The notes beneath the pieces are model-generated. The model worked only from the letters and a program-made list of their open reading frames with translations, searched no databases and was not told the origin of the DNA. Positions 13,489 to 24,276 of a stretch of 64,000 nucleotides of DNA are shown one piece after another. How positions within the stretch are numbered: position 1 is the stretch's first letter; each line of letters begins with the position of its first letter. The translations under genes and the position numbers were made by a program. Origin of the DNA: Nigrospora sphaerica (lineage: Eukaryota > Ascomycota > Sordariomycetes > Amphisphaeriales > Apiosporaceae); contig JAGVVL010000022.1 in assembly GCA_018287875.1 (NCBI GenBank), positions 2,914,001 to 2,978,000 on the forward strand. Reading direction: 5' to 3'.

Positions 13489-14712
13489 TCAGAGATCCTT
13501 CATGACCTCGCTAACCGCCTTCGCCGCCATCCGTTTCCGCTGCTCCTCGGGCAGGCCGGCGCTCATATCCCTTACGCCCTGGAGCTTGCGCATCATGGCC
13601 TCCAGCTTCTGTACATCCTCGTCGTCTAGGCCGTCGGCCTCGGCCCCGCGAGTCTCCTTGCCATCACTTGACTTGTTCGGCTCGCCCAGCGTGGCGTCTT
13701 CCCCGTCGTCATACTGGCCGGCGCTCCAGATGGCGTGCCGCAGGCCCTCAAAATCACGACGGTCGAAGCCGAAATCGAGGTTTTCTGGGTCCAGATCCGT
13801 GTCTTTTCCATGGGAGTTCCCGGGTTCTGCGTCTTCGCCTGAGGCAGCCTCAAAATCCCCAAAGTCGGATCCAACATCGTTGCCCGCCTGGGCCCAGTCA
13901 TTCGCCTCCAAGGCCTCTCGCGCTCGCGGGATACCCATTTTCTCTAGAGCTTGTTAGTGACTGCTCGGAACAGGGGGGGCAAAGCAGTGAGTGGTAATGG
14001 GGGAAATCAGCACGACGTCTCGACGTACCGCCGAACTCGTTGCGCGTCTCGGATGTTTGGGCTCGGATTTGCACAAACTCAAGGCCTGCCGCTGCTGCGC
14101 ACTCGTCCCACTCATCGACCTGGTCGATATCGCCCAGGCCCAAACACAAGCTCACGCCGTCCCAGGCCCAGCCGCCCAGGCCATCCTGGACGACCTTGCC
14201 GACGTGCTGAATGAGCTCGCGGGCGGCTCTCCCCTCATCCGTATCGGGTTTCATGGGCAGGGGGAAGACGAGCACGATGCCGCCCAGGACGTCCAGCACC
14301 TCCTTGGCTTCCGAGGCCAGGAACGAAGCGGACCATTCTGCCGGCGTCGAGATAAGGTCCAACCAGATGGGCACTGATGCTGTGTAGTAAGCCGTCTTGA
14401 GGGTAAGAGTGTGCGTGACGCCGGCCAGCGTGTCGGCGGTAGGCTCGGGTGCCGAGCCCGTCAAATCTGGCAGCACGTTAGCCATGGGACCAGCAGAGCG
14501 AGCCACCTCCCGCGGCGCTTGTAAGTTAAGCAAAGCGTTCACTGCGTTGGTTAATCGAAAGCGATGAGGCTGGCGAGGCCCTGCATGGGCAACCGGCGCC
14601 GGTGTGGTTGCGGATTACCTTTCACAACCTTGCTGAGGTGGTGGGCCGAGTCCTGGGAAGACACGGCGAGTATCCGTCGCGGATTGGTAATGTCCATTTT
14701 AGACGACGACAT
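13489..14712 (-). CDS. Irc6/AAGAB (p34)-like adaptin-binding protein
   Basis: Three exons (14619-14712, 14029-14466, 13489-13943) with introns 14467-14618 and 13944-14028 give 328 residues in frame. The N-terminus has the small-GTPase-like fold start of this family (RRILAVSSQDSAHHLSKVVK, then DLTG across the junction). The C-terminus carries the acidic linker and the helical signature with LEAMMRKLQGVRDMSAGLP followed by a basic helix. From family knowledge, AAGAB/Irc6 proteins bind clathrin adaptors AP-1/AP-2 and act as assembly chaperones in membrane traffic. For the first acceptor I chose CCAG after a GCTAAC branch because it restores the KVVKDLTG continuity; CAG at about 14537 and AAG at about 14525 are also in phase and would add residues. 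Confidence 0.8.
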
Positions 14713-15348
14713 GTTGTCCTTGGCTGGAGGGGGACGGAAAGTGAGGTGGGAATGGCGACGTTGAGTTGTCGTAGTCGCAGTCGCAGCGACGGCGGCGGCG
14801 GCGGCACATGTACATGCAAGCTGCGATCCGGGTTGCTTTTCCCCGTACCTAACGAGGCCATGTATGTGCACAAGTACGTATGTACCCCTCCATCCCGCAG
14901 TCGTCGCCCAGGGCAGGCACGTATTTGTACAGGTCAACCCCACCATTCGGCCCCCCCAAAACGGAGGCTCGAGTGCCGCGCTCTCTCGTCCTTCCCCAAA
15001 TGACTAAGCACCCAACATTTATGTTATCAGCCGTAGCGACAGCGAGGGGTCCGTAGCATCGTCGCCGCCGTCCCTTCACGATGTGATAAAAAGGGGGCAG
15101 GGAGGGCACATGGTCGTACCCGTGCGCACGCACACGCGCTCGCACACGCACAGTCACGCAGACAAACGGAAAGGGACGAAGCAGCCCGGCGCCAAATGGA
15201 ATTTTTGCGCGGATGCGTAGATGCTGTGCTTTCTCTATACCCAGGTACTCCAACGCCAAACACGATGCAAGAAAGCCTGGTGAGGGTTCCTCCGGTCCGC
15301 CCGTCCTTGCCCGTTCCTTTCTTTTGTTTCCCTTTTCGCGTGCGCGCT
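14713..15348. other. Intergenic between adaptin-binding and coactosin genes
   Basis: This contains the upstream region of the adaptin-binding gene and the 3' side of the coactosin gene. CGG- and CAC/GT-rich simple stretches occur around 14785-14810 and 15115-15160. No gene was recognised. Confidence 0.5.
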
Positions 15349-15789
15349 CTACCCACGGCCGCCGTTGTAGTCGGCGCCGCCGGCTTTCCGCAGGCGGGCA
15401 ACGATGTCCTTCTCCTCGAGGTCGCTCTTGTCGCGGGCGTCGACCTGGATGCTGTGGTGGGCGAGGACGCGCTTGACGCCGCCGGCCTCGATGGAGACGC
15501 GGGCCTTGCGCATGACCTTTGTGTTCTCGCCGATCCAGATGACGAGGACGAACTTGACGCGCTTGGACTCGGTATCGTTGGCATACTCGACGCGCACGTA
15601 GCCGTACTGCGCCTGCCCGTCGTCGAGCCGCGCCGCCAGCTCCGCCAGCCCGCCCGTGCCCGTCGCCGTCAGCGTCAGCTTGTCGCCCACGCCCGACGCG
15701 TACGAGATCAGCAGCCAGTTGGTCTCGTCCTTGTCCGACCGCACGGCGTCGTAGGCCGCGAGGATCTCGGGCGCGTCGACGCCAGACAT
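15349..15789 (-). CDS. Coactosin-like actin-binding protein (ADF-H domain)
   Basis: A single exon of 146 residues starts at ATG 15789. One ADF-homology domain fills the protein: an N-terminal helix (PEILAAYDAVRSDK), a central sheet with WLLISYASGVGD, and the strongly conserved block around 70-105 with YGYVRVEYANDTESKRVKF and WIGENTKVMRKARVS. The C-terminal helix is followed by AGGADYNGGRG. Coactosins bind F-actin and oppose capping in the cytoskeleton (family knowledge). Upstream in-frame codons reach 16248 but lack resemblance. The final codons CGT GG are followed by GTAGAG, so a short extra 3' exon cannot be excluded. Confidence 0.88.
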   Translation of the reverse strand: MSGVDAPEILAAYDAVRSDKDETNWLLISYASGVGDKLTLTATGTGGLAELAARLDDGQAQYGYVRVEYANDTESKRVKFVLVIWIGENTKVMRKARVSIEAGGVKRVLAHHSIQVDARDKSDLEEKDIVARLRKAGGADYNGGRG

Positions 15790-17120
15790 GATGGTCGCAG
15801 TGGTGGTAGGAGTGGGGAGGGGGAGAAGGAGAGGTAGGGTAGGTAGCAAGCACCGATAGTGGCTGGTGGAGAAGAGGGCGGTACTGTTGCTGCTGCTGCG
15901 AATCGCCGGCTGGCCGAGTGGACGAGGCGTGCGCGGTCCGGGTCGTGATGGGAGGTTAGGGAGGGTTCGATGACAGCGCGCACCGATAGGAGAGGGAGTC
16001 TTCGGGACGGGGGAAAGGCGGGCATTCCGAACTGTGTCGGGCCTCTGGCGCCCTGAATCGGTCCAGGGGCCCTCAATCGGGTCCAGTCCTCCCCCTAAGG
16101 GGCAATTAGGGGTCTCTTGGGTCCTCCTTTGGTTCTCCTCCGGCCCGCCAGCCCAGGCGCCGCAGGTGCTGGCACTTGGGCCCTCCAGAGCTCCATGGGA
16201 TCCCGGGAAACACCTCCGCTCCGCCCATCGGTCCATCCCATCCTCCATAATTCATCACCAATGTCTGTGGGGGGGGGCTACCCATGCTGCCTTTATTACC
16301 TCAAATATGCCGATATGGATGCCAACCCAGCTTCTGTGTGCATCATGTACAACATTCTACGGCATCGCAAAGAACAGATAGGTCACGTATGCAGTCGGTT
16401 ACAGCGCAATGTGGCATCGCCGCACCGGTACGGTCTTTCTGCCCTTTTAAGCCATGCCCTCCAGACAGCTGTCGAATCACTGTCGAAAGGCAGCCAGCAG
16501 CCTCTGCCTTCGGCGACTTCTCACAGCCCACCGCCATCGTTTCATGGCGATGCCCGGGGCTCCCAGCCGCACTGGGGACGGACGTCGTGGGTCAATGCAA
16601 GCCCGCTAGATCCGCAACACCACAGGCAACCAGGGCCGCCGACCGTGAGTGGTCCCAAGTGTTCCAGTCGGCCGCCCCATGGAAGTTCCTCGCTCCCTGT
16701 TTCCCCGCTGGCTGGGTGGTTGCCCAACGCCCCCCTGGTCCTCGACAGGTCTATTCGTGCTGTCGCCTGTGTGTAATGCTTAGCCGTCGTTGCGATACTC
16801 CCCTTCCTATACCACGCAAACCACAGCAAACCGCTCATAATTTGTCGATATGGCCGCTCTACTTTCGGGCTTCCAGGCCCCGACTTTGGATGCGGCGTCG
16901 AGGTTCCGTCCGTCTTCCGCCCGGTGCGGGGACCAAACGGGCTCGGCGCCTCGGCAGCAGCCAGCGGCGATGGCCAAGGTTGGCGGCGATACGCTCGTTT
17001 CGAACCAGGCGGCCTTATTGGAATGGGACTCCATCTGTGAGTTCCCGGAACAGAGTCTCTCTCCCCCGAGGCGAACCTCGGCCGACCCCGGGTTCCTGTA
17101 AGACGCAAAGGCAAAGTGGC
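15790..17120. other. Intergenic, 1.3 kb
   Basis: This is the divergent interval between coactosin and the PAQR gene, so it should hold both promoters. Two overlapping 290-codon frames occur on opposite strands (about 16284-17147 and 16542-17420). Neither resembles a protein family and both run into the PAQR exons. Confidence 0.5.
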
Positions 17121-18263
17121 ATGCTTCCAGCGCCCTGGCGACAGTGAGTCGGGCTCTTCCCTGCACAGAAGCGAGGGGGAGGGTCGTGGGAGAGGCGGTC
17201 TAACGGCGCGTGAGGGACGGCAGTGACCACATACAGACTGGGTACAGGTACGGTTTCTCCGGCAAACCCTAGACCCATGGTGCAGAACCATGCTGATTTG
17301 GACTCCAGGCAGGAGACGGCCATCTTGGTCCGCTTGTCTCCGCAGCTGGACCTGTTTACATAACGAAACGGGTGGGTGCGCCTTGTCTTCGTGGCCCGAG
17401 TTCTTTCTGAAAGCTTCCACCCGTCAGCATTTTCTCCCATGTGCTAGGGGCACTGTTCTTCTTGTCTCTGCCGTGCTCCATCTTCCGGGCTGAGGTCCCT
17501 CCCAAATACCGCATGGCTACCGTACCCGACATCGTTGTCTGCAGTATCTACTTCCTTGGCGTCGGCGTGTGCTTCACACTGTCCGCCATGTAAGCCACAA
17601 GCTACTATCACCCAATGCCCCTTTTGAGGCGGGCCCTAGCTGGCCCGGGCCGTCGGCCAGTTTCCATACCTTCATGTCCCACAGCCCCTTCGTCCATGAC
17701 CGGGGGATGAAGCTGGACTATCAGGGCATCCTACCGCCGATGTGGGGGTCGACAATTCCGCTCATCTACTACAGCTTTCCCTGTCGGTCTGACCTCCAGA
17801 TCGCCTACTGGGCCATGACGACGGCACTAGCCGGGTTGTGTTCATGGGCGACATTCCACCCCAACATCGGCGGCCCGCAGTTCGGCCATATCCGAGCCCT
17901 CCTTTTCGCCATTTTCGGGCTCGGATCGTTCCTTCTGCCCGTAACGCATGGGTTATTACGACACGGGCCGGCCGAATATACGGATAGAATGGGGCTGTGG
18001 TGGATCGGGCTTACCGCGTTGTTTAACGGGATTGTACGCTTTCAAGGTAGAGAACCCGTGCTTTTACCCCTGTGACTCCGGATGTTGGTGGAAGGCTGAC
18101 GGGTAAATCCAAGATTCCCGAGAATTGGTACCCACGGATCTTTGACATATTCGGCGCCAGCCACCAGATCATGCATGCCATTGTTGTATTAGCGGCTTTA
18201 GCCTACAGCCAGGCTGTCTTAGGTGCTTTCGATTACCGGCATCAACATGTACAGCAGTGCTAG
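17121..18263 (+). CDS. PAQR/Izh-type seven-helix membrane receptor (hemolysin III superfamily)
   Basis: Six exons are needed: 17121-17143, 17224-17247, 17313-17375, 17428-17589, 17661-18033, 18114-18263 (264 residues, closed in frame). The joined protein shows the family order: DHIQTGYR, then CLHNETG, HVLGALFFLSLP, the His-bearing FHTFMSHSP, LDYQGI, several hydrophobic helices, and the C-terminal SHQIMH motif, whose histidines bind zinc in this family. Fungal Izh/PAQR proteins are membrane receptors linked to zinc and lipid homeostasis. Uncertain points: the acceptor of exon 2 (CAG at 17223, or GAG at 17214) and the exon 5/6 junction. As spliced, that junction lacks the usual GA..Y..K residues before IPENWYP. 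The Asn usually found after HNETG is Gly. A partly decayed gene is possible. Confidence 0.72.
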
Positions 18264-18428
18264 CGACAAGACTGTCTCAAGCACATAACCGCGTTCAAGA
18301 TAAGATCGTGCCAACCCTGCCGCGGATTCTAGCACCGGTTTCCGAACAAAGGATAGCGTTTGGTTTGCATTGAGTGAGTTCTTGGGCCTTCCCGGGCTTC
18401 AATGCTTTTCGGATGTAGCTAAGAGCCT

Positions 18429-19087
18429 CTAGGACGAGCGAAAGTGCTTCACAACGAATGTGACCCGTACACTGCCAATGAAACCGACGACCAACCCGAC
18501 CACCAGATACAACAGGCAGGCCTTTGCCGAGAGCTTGTATACACGCTTCCATGAGCCCCGCAGTAACTGCCACGCCTCCGCCATGCGCGCATGGGATCTA
18601 GTGTAACAAGGCTCGGAGCTGAAGTCTCGCTTGATGGGCACAGCGCTGTCGCAATCGGCGGGTAGGAGCGAGGCCTGCGCCCTCGTGACAAGGGCCAGAG
18701 GGGGCACGAGGAGGACGAAGACCAGAACAAGATCTAGGACCGAGAAGGCCAGAAGAATACCACCTTGGCTTGGACGGAATCGAGGGATGGGAATGGGCCC
18801 GACGGTTTCCACTTTGACGTCCAACAAGCGGAATCCCAGAATCAGCAGTTGCAAGACTGCGGGAGGCCCCATGCTTGCGGCACGGTGCGTATTGCACTCA
18901 CATAAACATGCAAGGGTATAGCGACCAGAGTGTTGAAGACTATCAGTACCTTCACCCACCAAGCGGCCAAGGTTTTCTGAAGCAGCTGGTCCCGGCTCTG
19001 ATGTGCCACTCTTCTCACAACAACCGTCGTGACGGACGGAGCCTGCGTATAAAGTGCCACAGCGGCCTCGGCGAGCGATATCGTCAT
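18429..19087 (-). CDS. Small integral membrane protein, unknown
   Basis: Exons 18898-19087 and 18429-18856 give 205 residues. The protein starts MTISLAEAAVALYTQ and has hydrophobic segments around 50-75 (VKVLIVFNTLVAIPLHVYVILQ region), 95-120 (GILLAFSVLDLVLVF region) and near 180-200 (CLLYLVVGLVVGFIGS), with a short basic C-terminus. The splice is supported by the long helix that continues across the junction and by phase, but the intron is only 41 nt (18857-18897, GTGCAA..CGCAG), at the lower limit for fungi. No family was recognised. It is convergent with the PAQR gene, only 165 bp away. Confidence 0.5.
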
Positions 19088-20521
19088 CGTGGGATGGCGG
19101 GGAAGAAGATGACGAGGGTGGCAGCGGAGGGAGGAAAAGCCGTGATTCCGCGAGCCAGGGAGAATAAATCAAGAGAGGAAGGCAAGTTAAGCCTTCGGCT
19201 TTCTTTCGAAAGAGGGTGTCCAGTCAAAGAAGCATCAAGAAGCAGCGGATGACGTGCGGGTCGCTGACTGGGGGCCAAGCGGTGTTTGTACTCAGCCGTG
19301 CCGTCGCAGCGACTGCCCGGCCCACCTTGCAATGCCGTCTTCCGCCCAGATCGCCTCAAAGGAAGACCCAGCGGGTTGGTCAAGGATCAGCTCATCAGGC
19401 AGCCGCCGCGACGGAGGCACCTTGTTCGTACAAGAGCTGGCGGGGGCCAAAAGAATCCGAACTGTTTTCCACATTTTTCACGTCCTAAAAAGAAGGAGGA
19501 ATGGGGTAGAGGGGAGTTCAAACCCGAACAGGGGAATCACGTAGCGGATAACGTCGAACTTGCGATGTACGAAAACGGATGGAAAGGAAGCGAGTGGGAC
19601 GGTGTCATCATCTCTAGGCATTCGACGTACGTACACTTTGTCTTTTCATAAACCTGCTCACGGAAAGATTCATCAACACAGACATCGGAATTAAACATTA
19701 CCTCGGTGAAGGCTTGGGGAAGTACTTGCCTCTGTATCTCTTACTGTCTCGAAAGACAAGCAGGCAGACACTCAGTTGACTTTGGCTCACGCATGAGCTG
19801 ACGGTTGATTTCTGGCCGGGATTCACACCATCCCGCTTGCGTCGCCGAGTCAGTTTGGACAGTAAAGCGTTTGACATCTGCCAAGGCCGTGGGAGGTTTC
19901 TTCTGAGCCCGTTGCCCCCGGTTCTTGCTTCGCGCGTCCGCCTTACATAAATGCGAATTCAGCAGACACACGCCTCAACGGCATACACGGTTAAGCACGA
20001 GTTCTCACGTGTGGGCCGCCCGCTCCAGGCAAGGAATGGCCTAAGCGGTTACCCCCCAAAACACATCCAAGTTGTTTTCACGATAAACCCCGGAATCCCG
20101 GCTGGGCAGCGGCGTCTCGAGGATGCTACCCGACATAACAGGGATGCTGACGTGGTTTTACTACATTGTACTACCGCTTGCATACATACCCTGTTACCCC
20201 AACATAAGCTATACCGACTTGGTCGTCTATAAGCGTGACTTGACGGCACGACGACATGGCATGCCCAGAGGCAGGCGGGCAAAGCATGCGGCTTACCCCA
20301 GTTTCCCCATCGCCAAGCCGATCCCCATGGCCCATCGCCAGAGGTCATGAGTTGGGCCTCGGCGGATTTATGCCCGGTTGCATCCACCACCGGCCTCATC
20401 ACCACTTCCTCACATGTGCAGTTCCGACCAACTGCTACGCCTCCCCCGCCTTCTCCAACTGACTGCCCGAGGTATCGCACGAGAATTCCCTCGTGTAACG
20501 TCATTGATTTCGGCGGGAAAC

Positions 20522-20581
20522 CCGGGGTAACGCCTCTTTCTATCGGCTCGCGCCGCAGGACCAACCGGGGCGGGGGCGGGG
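20522..20581 (+). promoter_or_regulatory. Candidate CreA/CRE1 carbon-repressor sites
   Basis: Four matches to SYGGRG lie at 20522-20527, 20565-20570, 20570-20575 and 20576-20581, the last three nearly contiguous, about 200-260 bp before the GH3 start codon. CreA/CRE1 represses plant-cell-wall-degrading enzyme genes on glucose in ascomycetes (established). Function here is inference. GC-rich DNA gives chance matches, but the clustering is notable. Confidence 0.5.
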
Positions 20582-20694
20582 AGAAGCACACCCTACTTGA
20601 TGCTACGGCGCTCATTCGGCAGGAGGGCCTGCCCGCGGCAGAGGCCATGGGCAACATCAGCCGGTCCTCGCCGGATGGACATCGTTTGCGCGGG

Positions 20695-20701
20695 TATAAA
20701 A
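20695..20701 (+). promoter_or_regulatory. TATA box of the GH3 gene
   Basis: TATAAAA lies 82 bp upstream of the GH3 ATG, in an otherwise GC-rich context. The spacing suits a short 5' leader. Confidence 0.55.
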
Positions 20702-20782
20702 GCCCAAGCTGTCCTCAACCACGTCACACATCTCCTCCGTGTCTCTGGCATGGTATAAGGGTTTACCATATAGCCGGCCAAG

Positions 20783-23665
20783 ATGGTGTCTCTTCTTGCA
20801 ATGTTGATGGCTTGTTCGGTCCTAGCCGAACCGACGGCGGCACAGCTCATCACCTCTGACACGCACTTCTATGGCCGGTCGCCTCCCGTCTACCCTTCCC
20901 GTGAGTGACGGTAGTTCCACGGCGGTAACGGGGCCTGAAGCTGACGACGGCGTAGCCGAGGGGGCGGGAACCGGTGACTGGAAAGACGCCTACGCAAAGG
21001 CACGCGCCTTTGTAGGCCAGATGACGCTCGAGGAAAAGGTACCTTGTTCGACCCCTCCCGCTGGATTGGAACTGACACGGCGACAGGTCAAGTTGACCAC
21101 GGGCACGCGAGTTAATAACGGGTGCGCCGGCAACATCGGGCCCATCCCACGGTTGAACTTTTCGGGCCTCTGCCTTACCGACGGTCCCGCCGGTGTCCGG
21201 TCTACCAACTATGTGAATAGTTGGCCAGCTCAGCTCTCTGTCGGTGCCAGGTACGCTACAATGGGCCATCTGTGAGCCTCTTGATTACTGACGTAGCGTC
21301 TCGCCTCTTCAAGCTGGAATCGCAACCTCACGCGCCAGCGTGGCGTGGGCATGGGCACCGAGTTCAAAGTCAAGGGCGTCAACGTACCCCTGGGCCCGGT
21401 GGTCGGACCTCTGGGACGTATTGCCACCGGCGGGAGGAACTGGGAGGGTACGGAACCTCTCTCTTCACCATGAATTCTTTTGATCAGCCAACAGGCTGAG
21501 GCTTATTTTTCTCTCCAGGCTTTGGTAACGACCCGTACCATGCCGGCATCTTGGTCGGCGAGACGGTTCAGGGCATGGAATCCGTCGGCGTGATGTCCAA
21601 CACCAAAGTTAACAAACCCCTCCCGAGCACAGCAGCCGTAAAGCATCACTGACAAACCGTATAGCATTTCATTCTAAACGAGCAAGAGCGGAACCGCAAC
21701 CCCGAAGGTAACGTCACGGCCTTGTCGTCCAACCTCGACGACAAAACTATGCACGAGCTGTATCTTTGGTAATGGCCCTGCCCGACCTTGTCACGAAACA
21801 TACCTAACGCAAAAGAAAAGGCCTTTCCAGGACGCCGTGAAAGCCGGCACTGGGTCCATCATGTGCTCCTACCAGCGTATAAACAACTCGTACGGCTGCC
21901 AGAACAGTGCCACGCAGAACGGCCTCCTCAAGACCGAACTAGGCTTCCAGGTAATATGGTCTCCCAGTCTCCCCGGCCGGCATACGGGGCATGGGCTGAC
22001 CGGAATAGGGATTTGTGGTTACTGACTGGGGCGCCCTCCATGCCGGCTACCATGCGGCTCTGGCCGGCCTGGACATGGTCATGCCCTCGTCAGGGCTCTG
22101 GGGCGACAACTTGACCCTTTCCGTCACCAACGGCTCCCTGCCCGAGGCCAGGGTCGATGACATGGTCACCAGGTAGGAGTTCCATTCGGAGACCCCTCTT
22201 CCATGATGCCTCTGTGTTTGCTCATACGGGAACCGCAGAGTCATCGCCGCCTGGTACAAGTCCGGTCAGGACGAAGACTTCCCGGCCCCTGGAGTGGGCA
22301 TGCCTGCAAACCCAGCTGTGCCCCACGAGAGAATCATAGCCAAGTCGCCAGACAGCAAGCAGGCACTGCTCCAGGGGGCCATCGAGGGCCACGTGCTGGT
22401 CAAGAACAGCAACAATGCCCTGCCCCTCAAGGGACCCAAGCTCCTCTCGCTGTTCGGCTACTCGGCGAGGGCCTTTGATCAGTACAACCCGGGGGGGCCG
22501 GGTTGGAATACCGGCAGCGAGGCGCTCAGCCCGTCGGACCGGGTCGGGGCCTTCCCGTCCCAGTACAACCTGCAGAGCGCGTCCAACGGCACGCTGCTCA
22601 CCGGCGGCGGCTCGGGCGGGAACCAGCCGGCCTACCTGAGCTCGGTCTTCGAGGCGCTGAGTGTGCGCGCGTACGAGGACGGCACCAACCTCTGGTGGGA
22701 CTTCAAGAACACCAATCCGCAGGTCGACCAGTCGTCGGACGCGTGCGTCGTCGCCGCCAACGCCTTCGCCACCGAGGGCTCGGACCGGCTGGGGCTGCAC
22801 GACGACTTCGCCGATGGTCTGATCCTGAACGTGGCGTCGCGGTGCCGCAACACCATCGTCGTCTTCCACAACGCCGGGGTCAGGCTCGTCGACGCCTTCG
22901 TCGACCACCCCAACGTCACGGCCCTCGTCTTCGCCCACGTCCCGGGCCAGGACAACGGCCGGGCCCTCGTCTCGCTCCTGTACGGCGATGCCAACCCGAG
23001 CGGCAAGCTGCCCTACTCGGTGCCGCGCAACGAGTCCGACTTTGGCCCGCTGGCCAACGAGACGCGGCCCGCCGGCGACTACGCCCTGTTCCCGCAGTCC
23101 GACTTTACCGAGGGCGTCTACATCGACTACCGCGCCTTGGACAAGTACAACATCACGCCGCGCTACGAGTTCGGCTTCGGCCTGTCTTACTCGACCTTTG
23201 CCTTTGCCGACATCACCGCCGACACCACGGCCGCCGCCCTCTCCGACTACCCCACGGGCCCGGTCGAGTCGGGCGGGCACGCCGACCTCTGGGACGTCGT
23301 GGCGCGCGTGTCGGCACGCGTCACCAACACGGGCGCCGTGGCCGGCGCCGAGGTTGCGCAGCTGTACGTCGGCATCCCCGGCGGGCCGGTGCGCCAGCTG
23401 CGCGGGTTCGACAAGCCCTTCGTCGCGCCCGGCGAGAGCGCCACCGTCAACTTTGCCCTGACGCGCCGGGACCTCAGGTGAGTTTCCGTGCCCGTCCAGT
23501 GCCTTGGCGCTTTCGTCATCGGGAGACTACTAACATCTTGGCTTTCTCCCCCCCAGCATCTGGGACGTGGTGGCGCAGAACTGGCGGCTGCAAAAGGGCG
23601 AGTACCCCGTCTATGTTGGGGCGAGCAGCCGAAACCTGCCCTTGACGGCGACGTTGACGTTGTAA
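20783..23665 (+). CDS. Secreted GH3 beta-glucosidase
   Basis: Ten exons: 20783-20900, 20956-21038, 21087-21250, 21314-21447, 21519-21607, 21665-21768, 21821-21950, 22009-22172, 22239-23477, 23557-23665. They close in frame to 777 residues. A signal peptide (about residues 1-20, [15 protein letters not shown]) precedes the GH3 N-terminal barrel ([38 protein letters not shown]). The catalytic nucleophile should be Asp280 in VVTDWGA. The alpha/beta sandwich domain follows, then a fibronectin-III-like C-terminal domain ([19 protein letters not shown]). Several Asn-X-Ser/Thr sites fit secretion. It hydrolyses terminal beta-glucosides such as cellobiose (family knowledge). All introns are 48-79 nt. 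The donor GTTAAC of intron 5 is weak, but the KHFI junction supports it. Confidence 0.9.
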
Positions 23666-24276
23666 CCCGGAGGCTGGAGGGGAGGGGGGGAGTATTCATG
23701 GTGTGCCGGGACAAAGTGTGACAACATCGTCAACTACCGTATGAGGTGGTAGAATCTGGTAACGCGGCGTAGCCCCCTCCCCCCGAACCTATAGCGGTGG
23801 TTGATAGTTCGCCTCATGAAAAAAGGCATCTGCTCTCCGCGCTGTTTGCGTGCCGCGGCATTCATTCCGCAATGCGCTACTGTGCAAAACGACGTCGAGA
23901 ACGAAACCAATGATAATACTAGGCAGCCGTAAACCCCGTCCACCGAGTGTTCTCCGATACGCGTCGACCTCAAGGCTGAGTTTCGTCGTACAAGACACGG
24001 CACAATAAGCCGCAGTGGCCGGCAAGGAAAATTATTCGTAGTAACGCAGCTATGCAAGAAGAAGAATCTCCCCTAGGCACGGCTGTTAGAGCGACGAGTG
24101 GTTTTGTTTCCATGGCAGTTCATGCTGTTGTCTGTCTATACAACCCGTCTTCAATTTCACCCAAAAAGGGCAAACACACCAAGAAACACCGCACTTTTTT
24201 TTCTTTCCTTCTCCATATGGACGTGTAGTTTAGATCTGCCGGTGCAGCCAGGTACATCCGCGTCTCTCTACTGACT
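23666..24276. other. Convergent 3' region
   Basis: This is the tail-to-tail interval between the GH3 and GH31 genes. It contains the 3' UTRs and presumably both polyadenylation regions. No gene was seen. Confidence 0.5.

Larger units (their letters stand above)
19088..20782. other. Intergenic, 1.7 kb, with promoter of the beta-glucosidase
   Basis: This is a divergent interval between the small membrane protein and the GH3 gene. The right third holds candidate CreA/CRE1 sites and a TATA box, listed separately. Frames in the rest are short or overlap the GH3 first exon in another phase; none is convincing. Confidence 0.5.

Noticed and set aside
16284..17147. 287-codon plus-strand frame opposite a 292-codon minus-strand frame
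   Set aside because: Both lack family features and both overlap the PAQR exons, which have real motifs.
22503..23645. 380-codon plus-strand frame inside the GH3 gene
   Set aside because: It is a shifted-phase shadow of the large GH3 exon, Arg/Gly-rich and without domains.
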